Positions 24,163 to 33,717 are shown, counted from the stretch's first letter. The stretch: DNA of 64,000 bases from Alteripontixanthobacter maritimus (GCF_003340475.1 NZ_QBKA01000002.1:62001-126000); one strand, 5' to 3'. Notes: generated from the letters alone by a model not told the origin. Program-made: numbers and translations.

Positions 24163-25784
24163 GCCTCTGCCCGCGCCAGCAGTTCGCGCGCGATGACTTT
24201 CAGGGCCAGCGTCTCTTCTGCGCCTTCGAAGATGGACAGCACCCGCGCATCCACGAAATATCGCGAAACGGACGTCTCTTCGGCATAGCCCATGCCGCCG
24301 AATAGCTGCAGCGCATCGCGGGTGACTTCCTCGGCGCAGCGACATGCGATCAGCTTGGCTAGGCTGGCTTCCATCCGGCCTGCTCCGTCACTGCTGCCAT
24401 CATCGCCTCGGTCCACCAACGCACCGGTACGGTAGGCAAGCGCGCGGCAAGCGGCCAGTTTCGCGGCCATTCCGGCAATCCGGTCCTGCACCAGCCCGTG
24501 CTGTGCCAAAGGCACGCCGAACACCTTGCGATCCTCCGCATAAGCACTTGCCGCATCGATCGCCGCCATCATCAGCCCGCAGGCCCGCGCGGCAGTTTGC
24601 ATCCGCCCGCCGACCATGCCTGCCATAGTCAGGTAGAATCCGCGCCCGCGCCCTTCCTCGCCGCCGATCAAATTGGCATCGGGGACGAAGAAATCATCAT
24701 ATGCCATGTTGAAGCTGTGCATGCCGCGATAGCCGATGGTGGGAATGGCTTTGCCGGTCATGGTTCCGCCGGTCGGCTGGGTCACGGTGAATTCATGCGC
24801 ATCCGTCGGCGGTTTTTCGACGAGGAAGAGGCTCAAGCCCCTGTGGCGGGGGGTGTGACCGGGAGTATCGTCGGTGCGCGCGACCACCATCAGCAGCCCC
24901 GCCTTGCCAGCAAAGGTGCACCACGTCTTCGCGCCGGACAGGGTCCAGCCGCCTGCCACCTTGCGCGCCTTCAGTGCCAGGCTCGCGACGTCCGATCCGT
25001 AATCGGGTTCCGTGATCGAAATGGCGCAGAGCGGATCGCCAACGGCGATGCGGGGCAGCCAGTGCGCCTTCTGCGCCTCGGTCCCGCCTGCCAGGACCGC
25101 GCGGGCCAGGATTTCCGGCCGGGTGATCAGGCTGCCTGCCGCGCCCAGCGAAGCGGCCGACAAGGCTTCGGTAATGGCAAGCATTGCGGCGCTGTCTTCG
25201 CCATCGTCGGGGGCCAACCCGCCGAAGCGTTCGGGTATCGACAGGCCGAATGCGCCCATTTCGCGCAACGGAGCCAGGATCGTTTCCGGCACAGTCAGGT
25301 CCTCGCGGTGAATCCGCTCCGCCAGTGGCGCGACTACGTCCTGCCCGAAACGCCAGAAGCTGCTGCGCGCCATGTCGCTTTCTTCGCTTGTTGAGATTTC
25401 CCGATAGGCGGTGCCGCCGGCAACGATCCGCGCGCCCGCATCTGGCGCGGCGGCACTCAGCAGACGGCCATATAGCGGCGAGGCTGCGAACGGCGCAGCG
25501 TCGCTACCGCAGGCGGCCGTCACGCGGTCGCAGCGCATCACCGTGCCGGGCAGGATTTGCGCCGCAAATACGCCTGCAAGCAGATCGCGCATCACCGGAT
25601 CGGCCATCGTGTCGCTGTGCGCCAGCGCACCGAACGCCGCAATTTCGGCAGCGGCAAAGGCGAGGTCATAGGCCGCCGGTTGGCAGGCATCGACACCGTC
25701 TTTACCGATATAAGCGGCAAGCGTTGCCGTGGCGGCGCGTTCCATCGCTGCCAGTTCGGCGGTCAAGTTTTGCCAGTCGTCCAC
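24159..25784 (-). CDS. Acyl-CoA dehydrogenase, resembling methylsuccinyl-CoA dehydrogenase
   Basis: 541 residues from a GTG at 25784 preceded by AGGCGG. A 140-residue N-terminal helical domain precedes a standard acyl-CoA dehydrogenase (ISITEPDYGSDVASLALKA, TLSGAKTWCTFAG, GMVGGRMQTAARACGL, LQLFGGMGYAEETSVSRYFVDARVLSIFEGAEETLAL). The extra N-terminal domain and length are typical of (2S)-methylsuccinyl-CoA dehydrogenase of the ethylmalonyl-CoA pathway. It uses FAD and passes electrons to ETF. The pathway partners crotonyl-CoA reductase and ethylmalonyl mutase are not in the window, so the specific assignment is moderate. The open frame continues upstream into the LacI gene, but that part is antisense to a real gene. 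Confidence 0.8.
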   Translation of the reverse strand: MDDWQNLTAELAAMERAATATLAAYIGKDGVDACQPAAYDLAFAAAEIAAFGALAHSDTMADPVMRDLLAGVFAAQILPGTVMRCDRVTAACGSDAAPFAASPLYGRLLSAAAPDAGARIVAGGTAYREISTSEESDMARSSFWRFGQDVVAPLAERIHREDLTVPETILAPLREMGAFGLSIPERFGGLAPDDGEDSAAMLAITEALSAASLGAAGSLITRPEILARAVLAGGTEAQKAHWLPRIAVGDPLCAISITEPDYGSDVASLALKARKVAGGWTLSGAKTWCTFAGKAGLLMVVARTDDTPGHTPRHRGLSLFLVEKPPTDAHEFTVTQPTGGTMTGKAIPTIGYRGMHSFNMAYDDFFVPDANLIGGEEGRGRGFYLTMAGMVGGRMQTAARACGLMMAAIDAASAYAEDRKVFGVPLAQHGLVQDRIAGMAAKLAACRALAYRTGALVDRGDDGSSDGAGRMEASLAKLIACRCAEEVTRDALQLFGGMGYAEETSVSRYFVDARVLSIFEGAEETLALKVIARELLARAEA

Positions 25785-25907
25785 GGCAGCCCGCCTAACC
25801 CACTTTGCAGGACCCGATAACCCCTGCCTGCCGAAACGGGCATGCCGCGTTTGCCATAACAGTGCTTGGCGTGACAGTGCTTGGCAGGAAGCGCCCGCTG
25901 GCATAGC

Positions 25908-26963
25908 ATGGGCAGGATGACGCAATCGCCACGCAAACGACCGACATCTTTCGATGTCGCGCATCTTGCAGGTGTCAGCCAGTCCACCGTATCGCGCGCT
26001 CTGGCGGGATCGCCTTCCATTACCGAAGCCACTCGCAACCGCGTGATGGCCGCCGCAGCAGAGCTCGACTATCTTGTCGACGAACGCGCTGCCCGCCTGC
26101 GCCGGGGCACAACCAGCACGCTGGCAGTCGTCGTGCTGCGCCGCCCGGAAGATACCGTTCGTTCCGCCAACCCGTTCTACCAGGAACTGCTGTATTCCGT
26201 ATGCGAGGCTGCGGCGACCCGGCAACTGGACACGTTGGTTTCGCTGCAATCGGACGATGGCGACCTGTCCGGGCGATATGTCGAACAAGGGCAGGCGGAC
26301 GGGCTGGTCGTGATTGGCAGCCCCACCAATGTGCGCGCGTGGGAGTATTTTCACGAGCTGGAAGCAGACACGTCTTACGACAGTCCAGATACCATCGGCC
26401 ACGCGGCTTATTGGGGTACCCCGCATGAGGATATGCGCTGGGTCCGCGCCGATAACGCCACTGGCGGACGGCTGGCGGTGCGGCATCTGACCGACGCTGG
26501 ATATCGCAGCATCGCTTATGCCGGATCGGACGGGAACGTGCAGCAACAGTTCCGTGAACGGCATGAGGGCTATCTCGCCGAAATGGCGGATCGCGGGCTG
26601 GCCCCGCGCATGATCGCCGTCGATCAGGACAGCAGCCGCGAAGACCAGGGCCGCGCTGCCGCCGATGCCGTGCTGGCGGCAGGCGATGTTGATGCAATGT
26701 TTGTGGCATGCGACCGGATGGCACTTGGAGTGCTGGACCGTTTGTCCGGGCTGGGCACAAACGTACCCGGCGATATCGGGGTGGTCGGTTTCGACGGGAT
26801 GGGCGCGGGCCGCTTCAGCAATCCGCCACTTTCCACGATCGAGCCGGATCTGGCCGCGGCGGGCAAAATGCTGGTTGATGCCGCCATCGACGGGGTCGCG
26901 CAGGCAGATGGGGTACGAGTGCCGGTTCGCTATGTCGCGCGGTCGAGCGTGAGAAGCGAGTAG
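25908..26963 (+). CDS. LacI-family transcriptional regulator
   Basis: About 351 residues with an N-terminal LacI helix-turn-helix (TSFDVAHLAGVSQSTVSRALAG, SITEATRNRVMAAAAELDY) and a periplasmic-binding-protein-like sensor domain (TLAVVVLRRPED, IGVVGFDGMGAGRFSNPPLSTIEPD). Start choice is uncertain: ATG at 25908 or at 25917, neither with a clear ribosome site. It is divergent from the acyl-CoA dehydrogenase gene (124-bp gap), so it may control it and perhaps the hydratase. The effector, probably a small sugar or CoA-derived compound, is unknown. Confidence 0.9.
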   Translation: MGRMTQSPRKRPTSFDVAHLAGVSQSTVSRALAGSPSITEATRNRVMAAAAELDYLVDERAARLRRGTTSTLAVVVLRRPEDTVRSANPFYQELLYSVCEAAATRQLDTLVSLQSDDGDLSGRYVEQGQADGLVVIGSPTNVRAWEYFHELEADTSYDSPDTIGHAAYWGTPHEDMRWVRADNATGGRLAVRHLTDAGYRSIAYAGSDGNVQQQFRERHEGYLAEMADRGLAPRMIAVDQDSSREDQGRAAADAVLAAGDVDAMFVACDRMALGVLDRLSGLGTNVPGDIGVVGFDGMGAGRFSNPPLSTIEPDLAAAGKMLVDAAIDGVAQADGVRVPVRYVARSSVRSE

Positions 26964-27034
26964 CGCCAGCGCTTTACGCGCCCGAACTTGCTTTTTATGT
27001 AGTTAACGTTTTACCACCGACACGGGGGGGTAGG

Positions 27035-28627
27035 ATGACGAACCAGGCAGGTGATCCCGCGCCGCAATATGCAGCGTTCTTAAGCTACAGCCATGCCGAT
27101 AGCGCGGCCGCGCGGCGGCTGCACACCCGCCTTGAAACCTACCGTCTCCCCACCGCCCTGCGAGCGTCCACAGGCGCAAGCGGCGGGCAGCGTGGGCGGG
27201 GAACGCAGGATGGCAGGGTCGGGCCGGTGTTCTGCGACCGCAATGATTTTCCCGCCGCGCAGGATCTGTCCGATGCGGTAAAGGCCGCGCTGGCCCAGTC
27301 GCAAGTGCTGATTGTATTATGCAGCCCCGATGCCGCCGCCAGCCCATGGGTAACGCGCGAAATCGAGTTGTTTCGCGAATTACATCCCGATCGCCCGATC
27401 CTGGCTGCAATCCTGCGCGGCGAACCTGCGGACGCGTTTCCGGGTCCGCTGACCCAGAACGGCAACGAACCGCTCGCTGCCGATCTGCGTCCGGTAAAGG
27501 CTGGCGGCGACGGGCCGCGGCTGGGTTTCCTGAAAGTGGTGGCGGGCGTAGCCGGCGTATCGCTGGACGCGCTGGTGCAGCGCGATGCCGCGCGAAAACT
27601 GCGCCGCGTGATCGCCGTCACGCTGGTGCTCGCTTTGGCGCTGCTAGCTATGGCCGTCATGAGCGTTATCGCCATCCAGTCGCGCAACGAAGCGCAGCGC
27701 CAGCGGCAAGAGGCGGAAGAGCTTGTCGAATTCATGCTGACCGATCTGCGTGCCGATCTGGAACGCGTGGGCCGGATCGAATTCATGGACAATGTGAACG
27801 CCCGCGCGATGGCCTATTACAACGAGCAGGGCGATCTGTCCGATTTGCCGCCCGACAGCCTGGAGCGGCGGGCGCGCATTCTCCATTTGATCGGAGTGGA
27901 CGCACAAAAAGCCGATGAAAGCGACCGCGCCCTTGGCCTGTGGACGCAGGCCTACCGCGCAACGGAGGAACTGCTGGCGCGCGACCCCGGTAATACTGCG
28001 CGCCTCTTCGCCCATTCACAAAGCGCGTATTACCTCGGCTATGTCCACTATCTCGCCAAGCGGACCGCCCGGGCGGAAGGCTATTGGCGTGAATATCACA
28101 CACTCGCCAAGCGGCTGCTGGACAGGGAGCCGGACAGTATCGAACGCCTGACGGAGGTTGGTTATGCGCAGGGAAATCTGTGCACCATCGCGCTGGAAGC
28201 CGACGGGCTGAGCCGCGATCCGATGAACGCCTGCGCCAAAAGTGCGGCCATGATGCGCCAGGCGTTGGAGCGCGATCCTACCAGCACCGATGCGATCCGC
28301 AATTACGCCAATCGGCTGGGCTGGCTGGCCGATGCGCAGCGCCGCGAAGGGAACAACGCCGCCGAACTCTCCAGCTTCCGCACACAGCACGGCCTGCTGA
28401 CCCGCATCGCCGCGGCCGATCCCGATAGCGCAGATGCGAAAGACCAGTTGATGCGCGCCAAGATGACGCTGTCGGAGGCGTTGGCACGTGCGGGCGAAAC
28501 GGCGGAAGCGCGAACCATGCGCGCCGAAGCGATTGCCATGGCCCGCGACCTGGTTCGCACCGATCCTGTCAACAAACGCTGGGCGCAATGGCTGCGCCGC
28601 CTGGAAAACCCACCCAAAGGAGACTGA
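27035..28627 (+). CDS. TIR-domain, single-pass membrane, TPR-type protein
   Basis: 530 residues. Residues about 10-165 form a TIR domain (AAFLSYSHADSAAARRLHTRLE, VFCDRNDFPAAQDLSDAVKAALAQS, LIVLCSPDAAASPWVTREIELF, with Glu109 in the W-x3-E position of TIR NADases). A membrane helix follows (about 190-214), then a coiled coil and a helical TPR-like C-terminal domain (about 240-530: ATEELLARDPGNTARL, WREYHTLAKRLLDREPDSIE). Cytoplasmic TIR with a periplasmic TPR part is predicted. TIR domains in bacteria may be NAD-consuming effectors or signalling adaptors. It begins a tight operon with two downstream genes (1-nt gap, then 4-nt overlap). Confidence 0.87.
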   Translation: MTNQAGDPAPQYAAFLSYSHADSAAARRLHTRLETYRLPTALRASTGASGGQRGRGTQDGRVGPVFCDRNDFPAAQDLSDAVKAALAQSQVLIVLCSPDAAASPWVTREIELFRELHPDRPILAAILRGEPADAFPGPLTQNGNEPLAADLRPVKAGGDGPRLGFLKVVAGVAGVSLDALVQRDAARKLRRVIAVTLVLALALLAMAVMSVIAIQSRNEAQRQRQEAEELVEFMLTDLRADLERVGRIEFMDNVNARAMAYYNEQGDLSDLPPDSLERRARILHLIGVDAQKADESDRALGLWTQAYRATEELLARDPGNTARLFAHSQSAYYLGYVHYLAKRTARAEGYWREYHTLAKRLLDREPDSIERLTEVGYAQGNLCTIALEADGLSRDPMNACAKSAAMMRQALERDPTSTDAIRNYANRLGWLADAQRREGNNAAELSSFRTQHGLLTRIAAADPDSADAKDQLMRAKMTLSEALARAGETAEARTMRAEAIAMARDLVRTDPVNKRWAQWLRRLENPPKGD

Positions 28628-28628
28628 G

Positions 28629-29423
28629 ATGCCCGATGCACTGCCGCTCGATGGCCCCAACATCACCAGAATACCCGATATGAATACATCGGGCGCGATG
28701 CCGATGCCGAACCAGATCCGGTTTTTCCAGCTGGACTTCTTGATGAGGAAAAAGGGCGCGTCGCTGAAAATCACCAGGTCGAAAGTCGTCGAACTGGGTG
28801 CTTCGCCAAGCCAGACCGATGTCGATACCGCGCTTGCCAATGCGCTGCACGATACGGGTCCGAAGCGCCAGATCGGTTTTCCCAGGATGGACCGGAAGGT
28901 GAAATTCAAGTCCGGTAAGGACAGGCTTGGTATCGGTCTTGCCGCCCCGCATGAACTTCCCGCGCCGGACAGTTGCCCGGCCGCTGATGTGTGTCTGTAT
29001 GTTATCGCGCTTGCGCAGCATCCGCGGATAAAGGTGAACGGCGTCAAGAAGGACCAATGGCAATTTACTGCTGCGCGCCCATTCTCACTTGGTCATGCCG
29101 AGATCGCCGATCCGGCTACGGGCCAACCGACAGGGCATCCGGCGGACAAGTTCATCGCTTGGCATAAACCATGGAACGACGATCGGCAGGAAACCGGCGG
29201 GGGCAACGGGCCGGTTAATCCGCGTTGGGCGGGTTTCGTGATGTATGACAAGATGTTGCGGGACGAAACGGGGCTGGCTGAATATCTGATCCGTTACAAC
29301 AGCCATATCGAGCTGCTGGACAACGAAGGCGGCCGATACATCCCGATCATCGTGGACCCCGATGTCGGCCACCCGGGCGGCACATCCTCCGGCGAAGTCG
29401 ATCCCAATCCCGGCTTTCCATGA
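28629..29423 (+). CDS. Unknown protein of the TIR operon, 264 residues
   Basis: The start is set by AAAGGAGA a few bases before the ATG at 28629, one base after the stop of the TIR gene. The protein is basic in its N-terminal half (MRKKGASLKITRSKVVELG, MDRKVKFKSGKDRLG), has LYVIALAQHP and an aromatic, Trp-rich middle (FIAWHKPWNDD, PRWAGFVMYD), and ends in a Gly/Pro-rich tail. No signal peptide, membrane helix or recognised domain. Because it is locked between a TIR protein and a TPR protein with no gap, it is probably a partner of the TIR system, possibly the sensor or effector. Confidence 0.8.
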   Translation: MPDALPLDGPNITRIPDMNTSGAMPMPNQIRFFQLDFLMRKKGASLKITRSKVVELGASPSQTDVDTALANALHDTGPKRQIGFPRMDRKVKFKSGKDRLGIGLAAPHELPAPDSCPAADVCLYVIALAQHPRIKVNGVKKDQWQFTAARPFSLGHAEIADPATGQPTGHPADKFIAWHKPWNDDRQETGGGNGPVNPRWAGFVMYDKMLRDETGLAEYLIRYNSHIELLDNEGGRYIPIIVDPDVGHPGGTSSGEVDPNPGFP

Positions 29424-30859
29424 TAAACAGCGATCAATCCCACCGTAGCCGGATTCTGCAATTGGCCCGCTCGAATGCCGTCGAGCGGGCGTGGTCGCTG
29501 TTGGTGGAATCCGGGCTCGACCGGCAGGAGGACGATCCTGCGGCGCTGACACTGACTGCGCGTCTGGTGAAGGACCGGGCGAAACGAACCTACGGAGCGG
29601 AGCGCATTCGGTTGCTGCGTCAATCCGCGGATAAGTATGCGCAGGCTGCTGCCATCGATGGGGCGACCTATCCGTTGATCAACGCCGCCACACTAAGTTT
29701 CTTAGCAGGGGACAAGGCGGATAGCGAAGCGGGTGCGCGCGCGGTGCTGGCACGTCTCGACAGTGATCCGTCCTCGGCGGAAACGCCCTATTGGCGGGAG
29801 GCGACACGGGCGGAAGCGCTGTTGCTGCTGGGCCGCATGGACGAGGCGCGCGAAGCGGTGCTGCGCGGCATCGCAAAAGCGCCCGAAGCGTGGGAGGATC
29901 ATGCCGCGACTTTGGGTCAGTTGCGGTTGCTGATGGCGGAAATGGACATGCATCCAGGTGATGCCGACTGGCTCGATGTCTTACAGCCACCCCGTTCGGT
30001 GCAGTTCAGCGGCGTCATGGGCCTGTCAGCCGATGATGCGGCTGCGGGCAAAGTCGTATGCGAGCTGATCGACACCGAGGCACCCGGCTTCGCCTATGGC
30101 GCGCTGGCGGCAGGGGGCGACATCCTTGCAGCAGAGGCGATGCGCGCGCGCGGCGGCGAATTGCACATTGTGCTTCCTTGCGCGCCGCATCTGTTTCGCA
30201 CCCATTCCGTAACCTGCGTCGATCCCGCATGGGGACCGCGATTCGACCGAATGCTGGAACAGGCCGCGACGGTGTACTGTCTGCAAGATACGGACGGCCC
30301 GTCAACGGATGGTATCGCGCTGGCGAACCTTGTTGCGGCAGGTCTTGCACGCGCCAACGCCGTACGGCTGCAAAGCGAAGCGATCCGGCTGGTGGTAACT
30401 ACCGGTAGCCCAGGCGCAGCCCGTCGATCCGATGTTGGGGGCTTGCGAATGGTCGAAGCCCGCATAGGCCGTACTGCCGACGTGGCCGAATGCACGCTGC
30501 CCGGTAATGGTACGGCGCGTTCATTGGTGTCTTGCATGGATTACACGGTACAAACAGCGACGTTTACGTCCGCCGGGCGCGCCTGGGATGCGGTTTCGGA
30601 TCATGTGGCGGGGCTCGATTACAGGCTGATCGATGCCAATGCGCTGAAAGATCAGTCGAGCGAGGCCGTGACGATACTGGCGCGGCTCGCGCGAGACGGA
30701 CAGAAGCTGGCAACACACAGCTTTGCCCACGCCTTGCTGGCAGAGCGGGCGGACATACGCGTGGAACCGATGGGTGAGCTGCGCGGTACTCAGGGACCCT
30801 TCGCATTCTACGCGCTGTACACCGAACCCACAGGTTTCGCGGCGACCAACATAACCTAG
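29420..30859 (+). CDS. TPR-containing protein (TRAFs-binding-domain-like)
   Basis: 479 residues, starting in the stop of the previous gene (ATGA). The first 190 residues are TPR-like helices (ARSNAVERAWSLLVESGL, INAATLSFLAGDKADSEAGARAVLARL, RAEALLLLGRMDEAREAVLRG) as in DUF4071/TRAFs-binding proteins. The second half is a mixed alpha/beta region (LHIVLPCAPHLF, RLVVTTGSPGAAR, DYRLIDANAL, HALLAERADIRVEPMGELRG) that vaguely resembles a degenerate nucleotidyl-cyclase fold but has no metal-ligand motif I can prove. It closes the three-gene TIR operon. Confidence 0.78.
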   Translation: MINSDQSHRSRILQLARSNAVERAWSLLVESGLDRQEDDPAALTLTARLVKDRAKRTYGAERIRLLRQSADKYAQAAAIDGATYPLINAATLSFLAGDKADSEAGARAVLARLDSDPSSAETPYWREATRAEALLLLGRMDEAREAVLRGIAKAPEAWEDHAATLGQLRLLMAEMDMHPGDADWLDVLQPPRSVQFSGVMGLSADDAAAGKVVCELIDTEAPGFAYGALAAGGDILAAEAMRARGGELHIVLPCAPHLFRTHSVTCVDPAWGPRFDRMLEQAATVYCLQDTDGPSTDGIALANLVAAGLARANAVRLQSEAIRLVVTTGSPGAARRSDVGGLRMVEARIGRTADVAECTLPGNGTARSLVSCMDYTVQTATFTSAGRAWDAVSDHVAGLDYRLIDANALKDQSSEAVTILARLARDGQKLATHSFAHALLAERADIRVEPMGELRGTQGPFAFYALYTEPTGFAATNIT

Positions 30860-31546
30860 CTAAACCGTCAATTCGTCCAGCATTCGCAGCGACAGGATGC
30901 GCCATGTCTTCGGTGTCGGACGCTCCAATATTCCGCGCCGTTCCAACGCACTGACCGCCCGGCTGGCAGTTTCGCGCGTGGTTTGTGCTTCCACCGCCAG
31001 GGCCGCGATGACGGGCGCGGGATTAAGCGCGCCGGATTCGTCCGCCAATTCCGCCAGCCGGGCATATACGCGCCCGGTAGCCGTCAGCGTCATGCGCAGC
31101 GCGAACCGGTCCAGCACCGATTCGAACTGCCGTGCGAACATCGCGGCAAGTCCGCTGCCGACAGGGGCGTGTTCGCCGGCAAGAGCAGCCAACCGCACGC
31201 TGTCGATCCGGAGCACTTCGGTCGGGACGCTGCAGCTGATTTCCGCCCGTGCCGTCTGGCCCGCCGGATAGGAACCGAAGATTTCACCCGGCTCGACCGT
31301 AGCGAGCTGGAATTCCTGTCCGTCTGCGCCGAGTGTTTTCATGGCCGCCGAACCGCTGACCACCATGATGCAGGCGGATTGCGCCTCGCCCTGCCGCGCC
31401 AGGATGGTACCAGGCGCGTGCTGCTTCCAGGATACGGCCGGCTCGATCGCTTCGGCAATGGCATCGTCGCACGCGAAAATCGATCGCAGCACGGCGTGGC
31501 GATCGGCAGCATCTGTCATCCGCACCAGAGTGTCCGCTTCAGCCAT
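30860..31546 (-). CDS. Crp/Fnr-family transcriptional regulator
   Basis: 228 residues: a cyclic-nucleotide-binding-type sensor (APGTILARQGEAQSACIMVVSGSAAM, EPGEIFGSYPAG) and a C-terminal winged helix (VEAQTTRETASRAVSALERRGILE). No Fnr-type cysteine cluster is present. Its start overlaps the stop of the TPR-sulfotransferase gene (ATGGCTGA), so it belongs to the operon with the sulfotransferase and TonB receptor. It could adjust that operon to a nutrient signal. Confidence 0.88.
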   Translation of the reverse strand: MAEADTLVRMTDAADRHAVLRSIFACDDAIAEAIEPAVSWKQHAPGTILARQGEAQSACIMVVSGSAAMKTLGADGQEFQLATVEPGEIFGSYPAGQTARAEISCSVPTEVLRIDSVRLAALAGEHAPVGSGLAAMFARQFESVLDRFALRMTLTATGRVYARLAELADESGALNPAPVIAALAVEAQTTRETASRAVSALERRGILERPTPKTWRILSLRMLDELTV

Positions 31547-33599
31547 CCGCGGTGCTTCCGCTTGACGGAGCCAGACTGCCGAGCGCGTCTTTCAGCTGAT
31601 CGACCCATGGTTCGAACGGCGCCCATGCGTTCTGGCCGGAACGGTTGATCGGCTGGCGCACTTGTTCCGACGAAGCGGTGCGCACTGCGCGCTTCGTGCG
31701 GTAGAAGTCCACGCAGGCTTCCTCGAACGGCAGGCCGCAATGATCGAGTATTCGGCGCACCTGACCCTCCAGATCGTCCAGCACGTCTTCGTGGTTCACG
31801 CGCAATATCCGGCCGGGCAGGACGCAGTCCCAGTGATCCATCAGATCCACGTAATCGGCATAATACCGCCCGATTTCTTCGAGCCCGTAAGTGAATTCCT
31901 GCCCCTCTGCGAACAGCTGCTTGAAGCCTGAGAAACAACAATCCATCGGCGCACGGCGGGCATCGATGATGGTGGCGTTGGGCAGGATCAAGTGGATCAG
32001 GCCGATATGCCGGAAATTATTCGGCATCTTGTCGATGAAGAACGGCGCACCCTGCCGGTGGATGCGGGTGCTTTCCATGAATTCCGCCCCATGCTTCGCG
32101 AGGTCGTCCGCCGTTAGCTGACCAAGGTTTTCGGGATAGTTCGACTGGCCCGCCTTGCGCCCGCGCAGACGGTGCGCGAGCGCGAGGATATTGGGCAGCT
32201 CCAGCGTGCCGTCGACCTGGCTGTGGCTGGCCAATATCTGTTCCAACAGGGTGGAGCCGGCGCGCGGCAGGCCGAGGATGAAGATCGGGTCCGGCGCAGG
32301 ATCGCCGCTTCCTTCGTGGTGGGCGAACAGGTCGGGCGTGCAGGCAGCCTGCTGGCGGGCCAATTCCGCGCTCATCGCATCGGCGCTGTAGCGGGTCTGC
32401 TGGCGCTTCAGCGCATTGCCTTTGTCATAGGAGGCGAAGCTGCCGGCATAATCGCCGCGATCCTCCAGCGCCTTACCCAGCGCAAAGGCGATATGAACTC
32501 GGTCCATGAAGGCTAGGTCGCTGCGCGCGGCCTGTTCCTGCATCTGGGTCACTTCGTCATCGGTGAAGCGATAAGTCTTGAGATTTGCGAGCGCGAAATA
32601 GGCATCGCCATGGTCGGGTTTGATGGCAAAGGCGCGCCGGTAATGCGCCACTGCGTCATCCTGCGCGCCGGTGGTCTTCAGCGCGTGACCCTTGCTGGTC
32701 AGTGTGGCGACATCGTCCGGGAGACGGGCCAGCACCGCATCGAACAGTTCCAGCGCGCGGCCATATTCGCCTGTCTGCATGGTGTCGATCGCGAGGCGGG
32801 ACTGGAACAGGGCATTGTCCGGGTCGCGCGCATACAGTGCCTCTGCCTCTTCGCGGGCGCGGGCGTATTTCTGGCGCTGGCGTAGCACATCGGTATATTC
32901 GAGGCGTAGCTGGATGTTGTCCGGCTGCAACTTGGTGGCCGCTTCCAGCAGGATTTCGGCATCGTCCAATATGCCCAGCTTGCTGCCGATCTGTGCGAGC
33001 AGCCGCATGCCTTCCACATCGCGCGGGTGGCGGCGCAGGTAGTGACGGCAGATTTCTTCAGCCCGCAGAATGCGCCCTTCGTGCAGGTGGTTGGTCACTG
33101 CAACCAGTTCGCGCGGCAATCCGGCGAGACGGCTTGCCTGTGCAGCGGCTTCGGCAGCCTCCGCCGGTCGTCCTGCCATCCCATGCAATTCTGCCAATGC
33201 GCGCCAGCTTGCATCCAGCGCCGGGTTATATCGCACGGCCCGCCCGAAAGCCTCGATCGCGCGGCCTGTGTCACCTGTGGTGCGCGCGAGATGGCCCTGT
33301 TCCTGCCAGGCGCGGCCATATTCGGGTGCCGCGGAATGCAAGCGGTCAAGCCAGTGCTGCGCGCGCGCGGGCGAGCCGCCGTAACGTTGCGCGACAGCCG
33401 CCAGATATAGCGCCTCGGTATCGGAAGAACTGGCAGTGGCTAGCGCTTCGGCCAGCGCGATGGCTTCCCCGAAATTCCCCGCCTGGATCGCCTCTTGCGC
33501 CGCCTTGAGCTTCGCCGCGCGGGCGGATGGCTGAGGCGCCGGAGTGTCGGCCAACTCGGGCCGTTTCGCGATATCGCCTGTCTGCGCCTTGGTTGTCAT
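31539..33599 (-). CDS. TPR-repeat sulfotransferase
   Basis: 686 residues. The N-terminal 400 residues are TPR repeats (AIALAEALATASSSDTEALYL, ALELFDAVLARLPDDVATL, AIKPDHGDAYFALANL). The C-terminal domain has the PAPS 5'-phosphosulfate loop FILGLPRAGSTLLEQILASH (about residue 445), then DARRAPMDCCFSGFKQLF (3'-phosphate site). It likely transfers sulfate from PAPS to a carbohydrate, peptide or polymer, but the acceptor is unknown. Such genes commonly sit next to TonB-dependent receptors in sphingomonads, as here. The gene follows the receptor by 118 bp and overlaps the Crp gene. Confidence 0.9.
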   Translation of the reverse strand: MTTKAQTGDIAKRPELADTPAPQPSARAAKLKAAQEAIQAGNFGEAIALAEALATASSSDTEALYLAAVAQRYGGSPARAQHWLDRLHSAAPEYGRAWQEQGHLARTTGDTGRAIEAFGRAVRYNPALDASWRALAELHGMAGRPAEAAEAAAQASRLAGLPRELVAVTNHLHEGRILRAEEICRHYLRRHPRDVEGMRLLAQIGSKLGILDDAEILLEAATKLQPDNIQLRLEYTDVLRQRQKYARAREEAEALYARDPDNALFQSRLAIDTMQTGEYGRALELFDAVLARLPDDVATLTSKGHALKTTGAQDDAVAHYRRAFAIKPDHGDAYFALANLKTYRFTDDEVTQMQEQAARSDLAFMDRVHIAFALGKALEDRGDYAGSFASYDKGNALKRQQTRYSADAMSAELARQQAACTPDLFAHHEGSGDPAPDPIFILGLPRAGSTLLEQILASHSQVDGTLELPNILALAHRLRGRKAGQSNYPENLGQLTADDLAKHGAEFMESTRIHRQGAPFFIDKMPNNFRHIGLIHLILPNATIIDARRAPMDCCFSGFKQLFAEGQEFTYGLEEIGRYYADYVDLMDHWDCVLPGRILRVNHEDVLDDLEGQVRRILDHCGLPFEEACVDFYRTKRAVRTASSEQVRQPINRSGQNAWAPFEPWVDQLKDALGSLAPSSGSTADG

Positions 33600-33717
33600 C
33601 GCCCATCCTTTGCCATTGCCGGCGGTGAAACGAAAGGGAACGCCAGACGAAATCGGCGGGCGAAGCTCGAAAGCTCCACCCGCCGATCTGGTATCAAGCG
33701 CTGTTCTTCGGAACGGA

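Noticed and set aside
25785-26564. Upstream extension of the acyl-CoA dehydrogenase frame (total about 800 codons)
   Set aside because: It is antisense to the LacI gene and reads as Arg/Gln-rich noise; a GTG with AGGCGG at 25784 fits the expected protein length.
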